From NCBI GenBank assembly GCA_036435485.1, contig CM071597.1:175256147-175320146 (forward strand): DNA of 64,000 nt. The letters are read 5' to 3'. The notes below the pieces were generated by a model. That model did no database searches and was not told where the DNA came from. It worked only from the letters and a program-made list of their open reading frames with translations. This document shows, one piece after another, positions 10,809-22,300 of this stretch. Each line of letters begins with the position of its first letter. The first letter of the stretch is position 1. Origin of the DNA: Saposhnikovia divaricata (Eukaryota > Streptophyta > Magnoliopsida > Apiales > Apiaceae). A program made the position numbers and the translations under genes.

Positions 10809-13800
10809 GTATTCGGAACGGATTTCCGAGTTCGTATTAGTGATCCAGGGGGAAAATAAGTGTATGTAAAAGCTGTCGGATTCTGAAAAACCGCACTTTT
10901 ATTTTCTCCGAGAGTTCCCTGGACACTGATAGCCTTAAGTATTTAACGAATTGATTTAAGGAATATAAATTGGAAAGTTAGAATGAAAGATGGAGAATGA
11001 AAGTATTAATATTAAAGAGGATTCCCGGTAAACCCTAATTAGAAATCCGTGAAATATTCTCACGAACGATCAATCGAAACGGGCAATAACCGGACACAGA
11101 AACAAGCAGAGGAAGCAAGAGTCTTGTGCAAGCTACTAGAATAAATATCTAGTAACTACTTAGTTACATAAGTAACTAGCATGTTTGGAGATTAAATAGC
11201 ACTTAGCAAAAATCAAACCACTAGTTACATGAGAACCATCAAAATCCCAACACTTGTCCATCCATTTTCATCATCCTATACATCATCACTTTATTAAAGT
11301 GGCTTTTAGATGAGATATTATCTAAACCTCATCCACTTGATGCATTATTATCAAAGAAACAACCAAGCAACTCCAACACTCTCTCTAAAAGCCATTCGGC
11401 TTTTCCATAAATTCAAAAGGGGAAATCAAGCTTCCACTCCTTGTTTGATCTTGTAATTTTTAAGGTGAGTCCTATATTTCAAGAAAGTAATCTCCTCAAA
11501 ATTTTAGCTTCAAAATCCCTTGTTTCCATTTTCAAAAAAATCAAGAAAGAGGAGGGTGAATAGTGCTTCCATGAAACTAACTTTGATTTTCTTGATTCTT
11601 TTGAATGATCCAAGCTTTGATAAGGTGTTCTAAGGATTAATCAAGGTTTATCAAGGTCTTAAATACTCCAAGGAAGGTATAAACTTCAAGAACCCTAGTC
11701 TTTGATTTGAGTTTTAATGGAGTTTTGGATGAGTTTTAGTGTTGTATGCATATTTAGAGTACTAGATCTATGTGTGGGTTTTATGAGATGATAGTATAGC
11801 TAGATGAACGGAAAGGCATTGCTTGGCCTCAGTTCATGTGTATAAGTCATGTATATGATGTTTGGGTTGGATACTATGTTTATGGGAAGGTTCGAAATTG
11901 GTAGATATTCGATTTACAGCCGTTATAATGCCCGATTTTACAATACCATGTTTTGTATGCCATTTTCCATGTCGAACCCCTACTGTCCAGAGACTTTATC
12001 TGCCATGATAGGATAGGTAATGTTCTAAGCTTCGTTTTGATATAAAGATCACGTGAAACGGACTTACGGTTTAGGAGTTACGGCCGGATTACTAAAAGTA
12101 GTTCGAATCCGTAAACGAAAGTTCGTAACTGAAATTGAACCCTCGTAAACTATGTAACGTCATGGCGAATCTTGGTAAATAAATACTAGGGGTAAGAAGG
12201 AAGGTGTGAAAGAAAACCGTATGTCAAAAAGAGCATTTTTCGATTTATTAAAAATGTTCGAGTCGAGGTTAAACGCGAACGAACCCCTAAAAGACGACTC
12301 TTTTATAACTTCGGTAAAACACTTAGAAAACGGGCGATAAAACTCGGAGTATAATATTGGTTCGTAACGATCAACCTTAGAACTCATATGACTTAAGTAT
12401 GTCCCAAGTATAAGTGCAGTGACATGTCGTATTAACGAACGAATGTCGGGTCGGATCAGTGATAATAAGTAATCCACTAAAAGGGGTATAACGAGATAAC
12501 TCGAGAACGTGTTTCGAATTAAGTATAACTTAACTTTTAATATGTTAAGTGATTAATCCCGAATGCCTTGGCTATTTATAGATCACCAAGCTGAACCGGG
12601 ACCCGCTACCACTACCCCTTACCGTACTCGACTACCAGGCAAGTTTCAATTCCCTTCTTTAGGCTGTTGTTGTGATTGAATAAATATATATATATATGAT
12701 TGCTGATATACATATGCCATTGCATGCATGCCTACTTTCAAGTTGAATTGATATACTTGTTCCCTGAATGTTATTGTTGGCTTATAAGCTAGATAGTTAT
12801 ACATCAGTTATAAGCCGGTTATAGTAAGACCCTCATAGAAGGGCGTATACATCTTATATAGACCGGGAGTCAATATTTCTTGATATATCGAGATTTCCTC
12901 GGAGGAAAATATTTAAGTAAATATTTTCCATTATTCGGGCGACGAATATTATTTGAATATTCGTTCGAGATTATTTATTTTAACAATCTTTACTTCAAAT
13001 AATTATTTGAACGTAACTATTCGACGAATAATATTTTTAATATTCATTCAGAGTCGAATTATTTATCGATTATTATTGCGAATATTCTTCTAAAGGTTGG
13101 ACTACTAAATGAATATTAATTGGATATTCATTTAGAATATTATTCATTAAATGAATATTACTTTTGAGTATTCAATTAAGACAGTAATTACCTATCGAAT
13201 ATTATTTTAATGTTCATCTGAAACTTGATTTATTTATCGAGTCTTATCTCTAATATTCCTTTAAAGCTTGGATTACTAAATGAACATTACTTGATATTCA
13301 TTTAGAATACTATCCAGTAAATGAATATTACTTTATCAATATTCGTTTAAATTCCTTATTAATTATGAATATTATTTTGAATATTCATCCAGGGTTCTAT
13401 TTAATCACCGAATATTATTCTAAATCTTTTAAATATTCCTTTCAGGACTTATTAATTAATGAATATTATTCTGAATATTCATTTGAATATTTAATTATGC
13501 AATAAATATTCTCTAGATATTTCTTCAAGGATTATTTGAGAAATACTCTTATTAAAGATATTCTTTCATATTCCTAAATATTCTGTAAAATATTTTACTT
13601 CAATAAATATTCTCTGAATATTTATTCCATACTTAGAATAACCTCGATAAGGTTTATCTTCTTCGATTATTACAGAAAATATTTCGGAATCATATTATTA
13701 TTAATCTTATATCAAGAAAGGTTCTCAGACATCATTCTTCTTTGAGTCTATCTCCTTACTAATAAGGGAACCTTACTTGGAAAATGTTATTTATCTTGTC

Positions 13801-14972
13801 GACTTCCCGGTCATAAAGTATTCCCTTCACCCGCAACTCGGGTGCTGTTGACTTATTAAGTCGTTGCTTACCTTCTCATCTTTCGAGGGGTAAGATTACT
13901 GGAACAAGTTGATATCCGTTACCAAGTAATAGTTTGGGAGTTATTGGTAAATTTTCCTTTCCAACTAGATACGACTACTTTGTGGAGTCTTATCAACAAG
14001 TATTATACTTGGGGAAAGGGGGACGAACGTTACATTCAGAATCATGAATTCTATTTGAACTAGGAGTCGTGTAAGAGGCCGAGTAGCGCCGGTCCATCCC
14101 CTTTGGCCCAACCGTTGGCCGGGGAGAGCTAGTAAGGCGGTATACAAGTAAAGCCGTCAGTTCTTCCTTCTACCGGTAGTAAATCTAAATTGAGCTGTAC
14201 GATCTCGACTGATCATCAAGATTGGAACAGCGGGCGCGGTGAATACTCCATCATTGGTTCATCATCCAAATTTATTTATTTCCTGCAACATGATTACTGT
14301 TGGCAGAGTTGGAAAAGGGTCATAACTGGAATTGCAACCTTTTCTTGCAAGTTCCTCTTCTTAATAACAATAAGAATATCTTGCTTACTTTGATGTAGCA
14401 GATATTTCTACAAACAAATACTTTAAGTTACCTTGTAACTTCATCGTTCATATTATACTGGCATCATTTCCGTAAATGCATGGCATATGGTTTGAAAGAT
14501 ACTTTTGAACTGTTATACATTATCGTTCAGTTATCTATTATTGTTGGTGGGCTATTGCTCACCCTTGCTTTATTATTATATCACAACAACAGCTAGACCA
14601 GATGACTCGCACAAGGCGCACTCGACGCGGGCGAGGACGATGAGACTACCAGAGCTGAAGAAGAAGCTATTGGTAGGATATATTTATTCTTTCAGTACCA
14701 AGAATATAGTCTAGTATGACTTATGTAAATGGATGGCAAAGAGTATGTAATTATATTGAAATTCTTTTGGATTGTAAGAACTCATAATGTGATTAATAAA
14801 AATTTGATTGTGACTCTGATTTCATCTCTGGTACTATAACGGGTGTGTTTTATATTGTTGTGTTGGGTCATAGAGACGTAATTTATTTTATGTTAAGGAA
14901 AGTTCAATTGTTATGGACAGAATTGGAAACCGTAACCACCGGATCCCGGACCCCGGATCTGGGGGTGTTACA

Positions 14973-15734
14973 TAAGGGACGTGCAATAAGTTGAAGCCTT
15001 TTAATTAGAGATTCTACTAAGCCATTTTGTGTATGTACGTGAGCTACAGGGTGTTTGACTGAGATTCCTACTGACATACAATAATCATTGAAAGTTTCAG
15101 ATGTAAATTCAGCAGCAATATCTAGTCCAATTGATTTAATGGGATGGTCAGTAAATTGGGCTCGGAATTTGATTATTTGAGCAAGTAGTTTGGCAAAGGC
15201 TGTATTTCGTGTAGAGAGTAGACAGACATGAGACCATCTAGTTGATGCATCGATTAGAACCATGAAATATCTAAATTGGTCGGATGACTGATGAATAGGA
15301 CCACAAATGTCACCTTGGATTCTTTCTAAGAAATTTGGAGACTTGGTTTGAAGTTTAACCGGAGATGGACGAACAATTAGCTTTCGTAAAGAACACGCTG
15401 AACAAGGAAGTTCAGTATGTGGTATGACCTTTTTATCTTTAAGGGGATGTCGAACAGAATTCTCTATAATACGACGCATCATAGATACTCCTGGATGACC
15501 AAGTATTTCATGCCAAAGTGTGAGCGATTTTGGGTCTATTTTTTTTGGAATGGTGATACTATGAGACTCAATGACTCTAATTTGGGTAGCATATAACCCA
15601 GAAGATATTGACTGTAATTTTTCTAAGATTTTCTTTTGACGTGAAAAGGTTGAAGTGATAAGGAGATATTCTTTTTCATTCTCACTAGTAGTTTCCACAT
15701 GGAAGCCATTAAGACGAATGTCCTTAAAACTCAA
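14973..15734 (-). pseudogene. Copia integrase, truncated by element A
   Basis: The frame read leftwards from 15734 holds the GAG-pre-integrase domain (Leu-Trp-His-x3-Gly-His-Pro) with its Cys pair, then the integrase core. The core keeps its three acidic residues: Asp in Gly-Asp-Ile-Cys-Gly, Asp in Gly-Leu-Asp-Ile-Ala-Ala-Glu-Phe, and Glu in Gly-Leu-Val-Glu-Ser. The frame is cut at the LTR of element A and reads on into 25 meaningless LTR codons. Reverse transcriptase and RNase H would follow on the other side of A, outside the window. The domain order gag, protease, integrase marks the Copia superfamily (Pseudoviridae). Confidence 0.88.
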
Positions 15735-15779
15735 AAGATTTCTAGTGGATTTACTAGAATATAGAGCATTATGTACGTG

Positions 15780-15965
15780 AATCTATGCCTCATTTGGTAG
15801 GATAAAACTAGTTTTCCCAAAACCCTATATTATATTTGATGTGCTCGAAATGGTCCAGACATGTGAGTTGGTTCTAGTCAACTGTGAGAAAAATTTCTGA
15901 TTTTGTAGAATTGTGTGAGTGGTGGCGCAATCAGCGATGCATATATCTCCCATATTTATACTGTG
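15780..15965 (-). pseudogene. Copia protease remnant
   Basis: A minus-strand reading gives the typical Copia context of an Ala-Asp-Cys-Ala-Thr-Thr-His-Thr-Ile-Leu block, with a Phe-Phe-Ser motif downstream. The catalytic triplet is Asp-Cys-Ala, with Cys where most relatives have Ser or Thr. The frame breaks between this block and the integrase ORF. It lies in the expected place between the zinc knuckle (16.1-16.5 kb) and the integrase. Confidence 0.55.
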
Positions 15966-16100
15966 CACAAATATAAGTGAACAACAATTTTATTAAAGAA
16001 AACCCAAGTACATAAAACAAGAACATAAAACAAGTACATTTAAACAGGAAATCAAAGAAAATACATAAGGAACAAGCATTTAAAGCGATACATATAAGAA

Positions 16101-16499
16101 CTAGTTATCTAATCCGTAGTAAAGATTAGCATTATTATTAAGTTCAGTTGGAGTTTTGATGATTGGTTCATCGTTAAAGCAGGCCAAATTTGTTTCCACC
16201 CTTTGTCCATTCTGCTTTTTAGATGGCTCGTAAAGATCTACAAGATGTCTAGGTGTGTGACAAGTACGAGTCCAATGCCCATGAGCCCCACATCTAAAGT
16301 ATATATCTCTAGTATCTCCTTCCTGTGGCGCTTTCCTTTTATTTGACACCTCATTTTGCCACTTCTGGTGGCTGGAGTTGTTGTAGCCATCACGCTGCCA
16401 CTTCAGGTGGCCAGAGTTATACTGATTTCGAAATCGACCACGAAAATTTCCACGTCCACGGTTTCGTCCATAACCTCGTCCTCCTCTATGTCCTTTCAA
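16101..16499 (-). pseudogene. Copia gag C-terminus with zinc knuckle
   Basis: The frame encodes an RGG/Arg-Gly-Asn-rich nucleic-acid-binding segment followed by a CCHC-like knuckle with Phe-Arg-Cys-Gly-x2-Gly-His-Trp-x3-Cys, the spacing of Copia nucleocapsids. In that motif the first Cys of CX2C has become Phe-Arg. A tail with Leu-Tyr-Glu-Pro-Ser-Lys leads towards the protease. The segment is in a different frame from the upstream gag piece, so the polyprotein is broken between them. Confidence 0.7.
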
Positions 16500-17059
16500 G
16501 TAACTGGGCAGAGCCTGTGGGACGTATCTGATGATTTTTCAGCAACAACTCATCATTTTTCTCAGCTACAAGAAGGAGATATCAGCTCACTATATTTCTG
16601 GAAATTGCGTTCCCTATATTATTGTGCCAAGATCATAGTGTTGGGGTGAAAGGTTGAAAGGGTCTTTTCAATCATCTCAGCATCAGTAACTTTCTCACCA
16701 CACGGGATTAGCTTTGATCTTATTTTGAACAAGGTAGAATTATATTCAGCAATAGTTTTAAAATCTTGCAACCTTAAATTAATCCAATCATAACGAGCAT
16801 GTGGCAGATGGACAAGTTTTTGGTGGTCAAACCTATCTTTGAGATTGGTCCAAAGGGTGAGTGGATTTTTGACTGTGAGGTATTCAGATTTTAAGTTTTC
16901 GTGAATGTGGTGCCTAAGGAAAATAATTGCTTTGGCATTTTGTTCAACAGTTGGGGTTTTTCCTGTTTCGATGGTATCCTTTAGCCCGTTGGCACTAAGG
17001 TGTAATTCCGCATCGAGTACCCAAGACAGATAATTATCCCCAGACACATCCAAAGCAAC
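16500..17059 (-). pseudogene. Copia gag N-terminal half, split by the Athila insertion
   Basis: The frame at 17053-16619 encodes the UBN2-type gag core: a Tyr-Leu-Ser-Trp start, an Ile-Ile-Phe-Leu-Arg segment, and a Leu-Trp-x-Asn-Leu-x-Asp-Arg-Phe helix. An in-frame stop and a frameshift follow near 16615. Its first codons are missing here because the Athila element sits at 17059/17060. They resume at 28534 after the repeated GCAAC, reaching an ATG at 28561 on the minus strand. Confidence 0.85.
17055..17059. repeat. Target-site duplication GCAAC, left copy
   Basis: GCAAC directly precedes the Athila 5' LTR and is repeated directly after its 3' LTR at 28530-28534. This is a perfect 5-bp duplication, as expected from Ty3/gypsy integrase. 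Confidence 0.95.
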
Positions 17060-19259
17060 TGATAAGTGGATTTTATATCCACTTATTATGCGCTAAATGG
17101 ACCTAAATTGGTGGTTTATCCTTAAGTATGTTGTGTCTTTTAATTATTTTTATGTTGTTTCAAGTCTTTGTAGTGCAGAACTCACAGCTTCAGGTATCCT
17201 GGCGATAAAAGATTAAAAGACGGTGGATTTCTTGCTCAGATGGATTGGCTACGAGGAAGAGGAATTATCATAAAGATGTTCTGAGTGATATATTCTTAAA
17301 GCAGGAATCCCGGTTGGAATTGTTATATTTTTTGTTAAGCAAAAGGAGTCCGGTTCCAGACGACCAGAGACAGCAGCTTAGACAATAAGAATTTATTTAT
17401 ATTATTAAATAATTTTATTAATTTAGAAAATTATATTTATAAATATCTAATAATATTAGATATTTATTTTTATAATTTCTGGATTAAAATAATTATTTAT
17501 TAATCAAAGATTATAAGCTGTGCGGGTTAAAAAGCATTTCTACGGAGCTGCGTTTCAACCACCGCGTGGAGAAGAGTTGAAATTTGCTGGAAGCGTGTGA
17601 AGTTTGTCAGAGAGTGGTTAGAAATTAGGCAAGCTAGACTTTCTACATCTGACTTTGAAAAAATTGTATTAGGTGTGCTTAATTGTTCTATAAATAAGAG
17701 TGAATGTGCTTAGTTTTAAAACACCCAGAGAACTGATTTGCAGTTGTGTATTCTCTCCAAAATTTCATCATTTTCTGTTGTAATTTCATTTTATTTTATA
17801 CAGTTTGAATTTCTGCAAACAGTTTATTTTATATAAATTAAATTTCTGTAATGTTATTATAATTTAAACACTTTGAATTTCTGTAATTTTATTTTATTTT
17901 ATACACTTAAAATTTTCTGAAATATTATTATAAGAATTAATTTAAGATTTTAAGGGATTATCAGGAGGGCTCTTCTATTTTATTCGGTCTGAACCGAAGC
18001 ATATAAACACAACAGACTTCCTGTGATTAATCAGTCTGTACAATTCAAACAACAACACAGCAAGGGACGAGTAGCCACACGCGGAGCAATTTAACTGGCC
18101 ATTATTGGCGCGTGTTCATCACGCGGGAAATGGGAAGTGGTAGCGTGGTCCACACGCGGTCCATGCCAGAGACTACCGACAAAATCATATTCATGCAGGT
18201 TATTCAACACAGCAACAATTAAGTGGAGTACTTTTTGGTTACGTTTTTGTCCAAATCTTTACTCATTTTAGCTGGCCACTTGGAGTACTGCTCAGTTTCA
18301 ACAATTTATTCGGTTCTATTTCTAAACTCTGGTAATTTCATATTTAATTTCATATTTAATTTCTCGTAATTTTTAATTTAGTTATTATTATTATTATTGT
18401 TATTATTATTATTATTATTAGATTCTAATACTTTTATTTTTATTTTTAATTTTTCGTAATTTCTTAAATAAATTGTAAAATTTTCTGCCATGATTTTATT
18501 TAATTCCATAAAGATGCCTAGTTTAATTATGAACTAAACACTTTCATGGGGTTCTAATGTAATGAATTGTTAATGCTCATGTTAATTTGATAGATAATTT
18601 GTGTTTACAATTTCTATATAAGATTGCCTTGCATGGTTGTTTTAATTGAATATAGGTGAATAGCTAACATCTATTGTGCCAAATCTCTAATGATTGCGAA
18701 AGTGGATTTAGAGATTTAGGGCTTGCCATGCTAGCATAGGTATGTCGGCTTCTCCGCATTTCGGATTATAGTTTCGAAAGAACATTATTCCCCTATGTAG
18801 TTAATTGCGGAACTTGTAATTAAATCGATTGTATCACCCATTCACATAGACATATAGTGTTTTGGATATAATTGATGCCCTTATAACTTCTATCTCTTTT
18901 GTGGATGCTTATTTGGAATGGTGTGAGTTAATTGAAAGATGGCTCATATTAGTGTCGTGTTCCCGCTAGCTTTCTTAATAATTGTAACACATTAATTCTT
19001 GATAATTAATAAGAGTTAAAACATTCATGAAATTAGGACCCCATGCCTCTCTCATATTATTTTAAACAAATTAGCCGTTACGTCATTAGTTAATTGTTAT
19101 CTGCAAATACACCATTTTTAGTTCGTTCATGCTTCTATAATTAACCAACATTGTTGAATAGACTTATTTACTTAAATAACCGAGTCTTCGTGGGAACGAT
19201 CCTTATTTCCCTATATTGCTTTTGGACTGCGTACACTTGCGTAGAGAAAATAGCGAACA
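17060..19259 (+). repeat. 5' LTR of the Athila-type element (2200 bp)
   Basis: It begins TGATAAGTGG with a hairpin of 10-bp perfect arms at 17062-17086, and ends TAGCGAACA. A TATA box is at 17689-17696. A (TTA)n microsatellite occurs near 18385-18420. It is the same length as 26330-28529. Confidence 0.95.
17689..17696 (+). promoter_or_regulatory. TATA box of Athila 5' LTR
   Basis: TATAAATA, about 630 bp into the LTR, with the 3' copy at 26959-26966. The following 40 bases are where transcription would start. No start site is visible directly. Confidence 0.6.
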
Positions 19260-19265
19260 AGTTTT

Positions 19266-19283
19266 TGGCGCCGCTGCCGGGGA
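19266..19283 (+). other. Primer-binding site (tRNA-Asp type)
   Basis: TGGCGCCGCTGCCGGGGA begins six bases after the LTR end and resembles the complement of a plant tRNA-Asp 3' end, the usual primer of Athila elements. Confidence 0.8.
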
Positions 19284-19399
19284 CTCGGTATTATTTTTGT
19301 TTATGTGTTTTACTACAAGAGAAGTTAATTTGTTTAACTTGAACATTTTATCTTATATTTTTGTGAAGTGATTATTTGTGTCCAGATACTTGGATTTTT

Positions 19400-22300
19400 A
19401 TGCTAACACGTTCTAAAGCATTAAAAGCCAAACAAGTACTTGAACTAGCAAAGACTCACAAAATGAACGGAGAAGGCGAAGTAGTTGCACCTACAGCAGC
19501 AAGGGCTTTAATGGACTACTCGCAACCAAAGATCGATGATATTCAGTCAAGTATCATTCGTCCAGCAATTGCAGCTCCTACATTCGAAATTAAATCCAGC
19601 ACTATTCAGATGGTGCAGAATCAAGTACAGTACGGAGGAACTGCAACGGAAGATCCTAACTTACACATCAGGAACTTCATAGAAATATGCGACACATTCA
19701 GATTCAACAATGTGTCTGATGATGCTGTGAAGTTGAGACTCTTCCCGTTTTCCTTAAGAGACAAGGCTAAGGGTTGGTTACACTCTCTGCCACCGGGATC
19801 TATCACCACTTGGGCTGATCTAGCTCAAAAGTTTCTTAGCAAATTCTTCCCCATGGCAAAGACTGCAGCTATAAGGAATGCTATCACGCAATTTTCTCAA
19901 CAGTCTGGTGAATCCTTATGTGAAGCGTGGGAAAGATACAAGGAGATGCTTCGGCAATGCCCACATCATGGCATGCCAAATTGGATGATCATAAATTGTT
20001 TCTATAATGGGCTAGGAATGCAATCAAGGCCAATGGTAGATGCAGCTTCAGGGGGAGCATTATGGGCTAAAAGTTACGAGGAGGCCTACGATCTGATCGA
20101 GATGATGGCAGCTAATGAATATCAAAACCCAACTCAGAGAATGCCACAACAGAAGGTAGCAGGTATTTTTAATGTTGACAAAGCCACTTCCTTAGCAGCT
20201 CAGCTAGAGGCTTTGAACTTGAAGGTAGACTCTTTGACAGCGCAAGGATTTCGTCAAGTTGCTAGTGTTTGTGAGTTGTGTGCGGGCGCACATGAATCAA
20301 ACCAATGTGCCATCTCAAACGAGTCAGTTCAATTCGTAAGCAATTTCCAAAGACAGCAACAGCCAGCTCCAAATTCCTACCATCCGAACAACCGAAATCA
20401 TCCAAATTTCAGTTGGAGCAATAACCAAGGAGGAGCACAACAATCACATCAGCCCTACCAACAATCTAATCATCAGCCATTTGGAGCTAAGCAGTATAAT
20501 CCATCTGGATTCCAGCAACAACAGGGGCAACATTTTCAACAACCATATGCTCCTAGACAATTTCAGCCCCCAGGATTTCAACAACAACAATTCTATGGAA
20601 ATTCTGGACAATCTTCGAATGAAAAGACTGAATTAGAGGAGTTGAGGTTGGGCCAAAAAAGCCAAGCGGCTTCCATTAAAAATCTGGAAACTCAATTGAG
20701 TCAACTCGCTAGTTTCATGATGAGCCGACCACAAGGAACACTCCCCAGTGACACTGAACTTAATCCTGGGAAAAAGGATAATCACGAGCACATCAAAGCA
20801 ATTACCCTCAGATCAGGGAGAATCACGGAGGATGCTGAGCCAAAAGATACAGAAAAAATTCTGCCAGACAACGGAACAGAAAAAGCAGATTTGGGAGACA
20901 CAAAGGACATGGGCAATATATCAGAATCAAAGGAGGAGATTAAAGAAAATATGCCAACTCCTAAACAAGCTGTCCTTGAGCAAAAAGAGCAAGTCTACCC
21001 ACCTCCACCATTTCCTCGACGAGTGCAGAAACAGAAATTAGACAAGCAGTTTGGCAAATTTCTTGAAGTCTTTAAAAAATTACATATCAACATTCCATTT
21101 GCTGAAGCTCTCGAACAAATGCCAAGCTATGCCAAATTCATGAAAAGCATTCTCTCGAGGAAATTAAAACTTGAAGACTTAGAGACCGTTGCTTTGACGG
21201 AAGAATGTAGTGCGGTATTGCAGCAAAAGTTGCCTCCTAAGCTGAAAGATCCAGGGAGTTTTACAATACCATGCACCATTGGGAGATTATCTTTCGACAA
21301 ATGTTTATGTGATCTAGGAGCAAGTATCAATCTTATGCCATACTCGGTTTTCTTGCAGCTTGGTCTTCCTGAACCAAAGCTGACAAGTATGTCCCTTCAG
21401 TTGGCTGATCGATCTATCACCTATCCTAGGGGAGTTGTTGAAGATGTGTTGGTGAAAGTAGACAAACTCATCTTTCCTGCTGATTTTGTCATTCTTGATT
21501 TCGAAGAGGACAAGAAGATTCCTATCATTCTTGGTAGGCCATTTTTAGCAACAGGACAAACGTTGATTGATGTCCAAAAGGGGGAACTGACGATGAAGGT
21601 GCACGATCAAATTGTCACCTTCAATGTTTTCACAGCTATGAAATTCCCAACAGAAGAAGAGCAGTGTCTGAAGATAGACTTGATTGAGTCTACGGTGCAA
21701 GAAAAGTTAGGGCACAAGCTCATGAATGATACTTTGGAAAAGGCCCTCAGTGGGGAGTATTCATTAGATGAAGATGACATTGATGAACAATTGCAATATC
21801 TAGATGCTTTGCCGTGGCAAAGAAAATTTGAAAGACCAGTTGAATCGTTGGGACTGCCAGAATTAAAAGGACCACATCAGCAATTAAAGCCGTCTATCGA
21901 AGAAGCTCCAACTCTAGAGCTCAAGCCACTACCGGATCACTTACGGTATGCTTCCCTTGGTGAAAAATCCACTTTACCTGTGATTATTGCCGCTAACCTT
22001 TCAGACTCCGAGGAAGACAAGCTCTTGAGAGTTCTTCGAGAATTCAAATCAGCCATTGGTTGGTCTGTTGCGGATCTAAAAGGAATCAGTCCCGCATATT
22101 GTCAACATAAAATTCCATTGGAAGAAGGGAGTAAACCAACAGTAGAACACCAAAGGCGGTTAAATCCTATCATGAAAGAAGTGGTAAAGAAAGAAATTCT
22201 CAAGTGGCTAGATGCTGGTATCATCTATCCCATTTCAGACAGTTCATGGGTGAGTCCAGTGCAATGTGTGCCTAAGAAAGGAGGCATGACAGTAGTTGCC

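Larger units (their letters stand above)
9832..14972 (+). repeat. 3' LTR of element A, complete, 5141 bp
   Basis: It starts TGTAAGAACC after the polypurine tract and ends TGTTACA. It matches 1-4584 almost exactly. The five bases after it (TAAGG, 14973-14977) should be the target duplication, but the left partner lies outside the window. The insertion interrupts a Copia integrase gene on the minus strand; the first bases of host sequence after 14972 are integrase codons. Confidence 0.95.

Noticed and set aside
14904..15734. Integrase ORF extending to 14904
   Set aside because: The last 25 codons are LTR A sequence read through the junction. The gene is cut at 14973.
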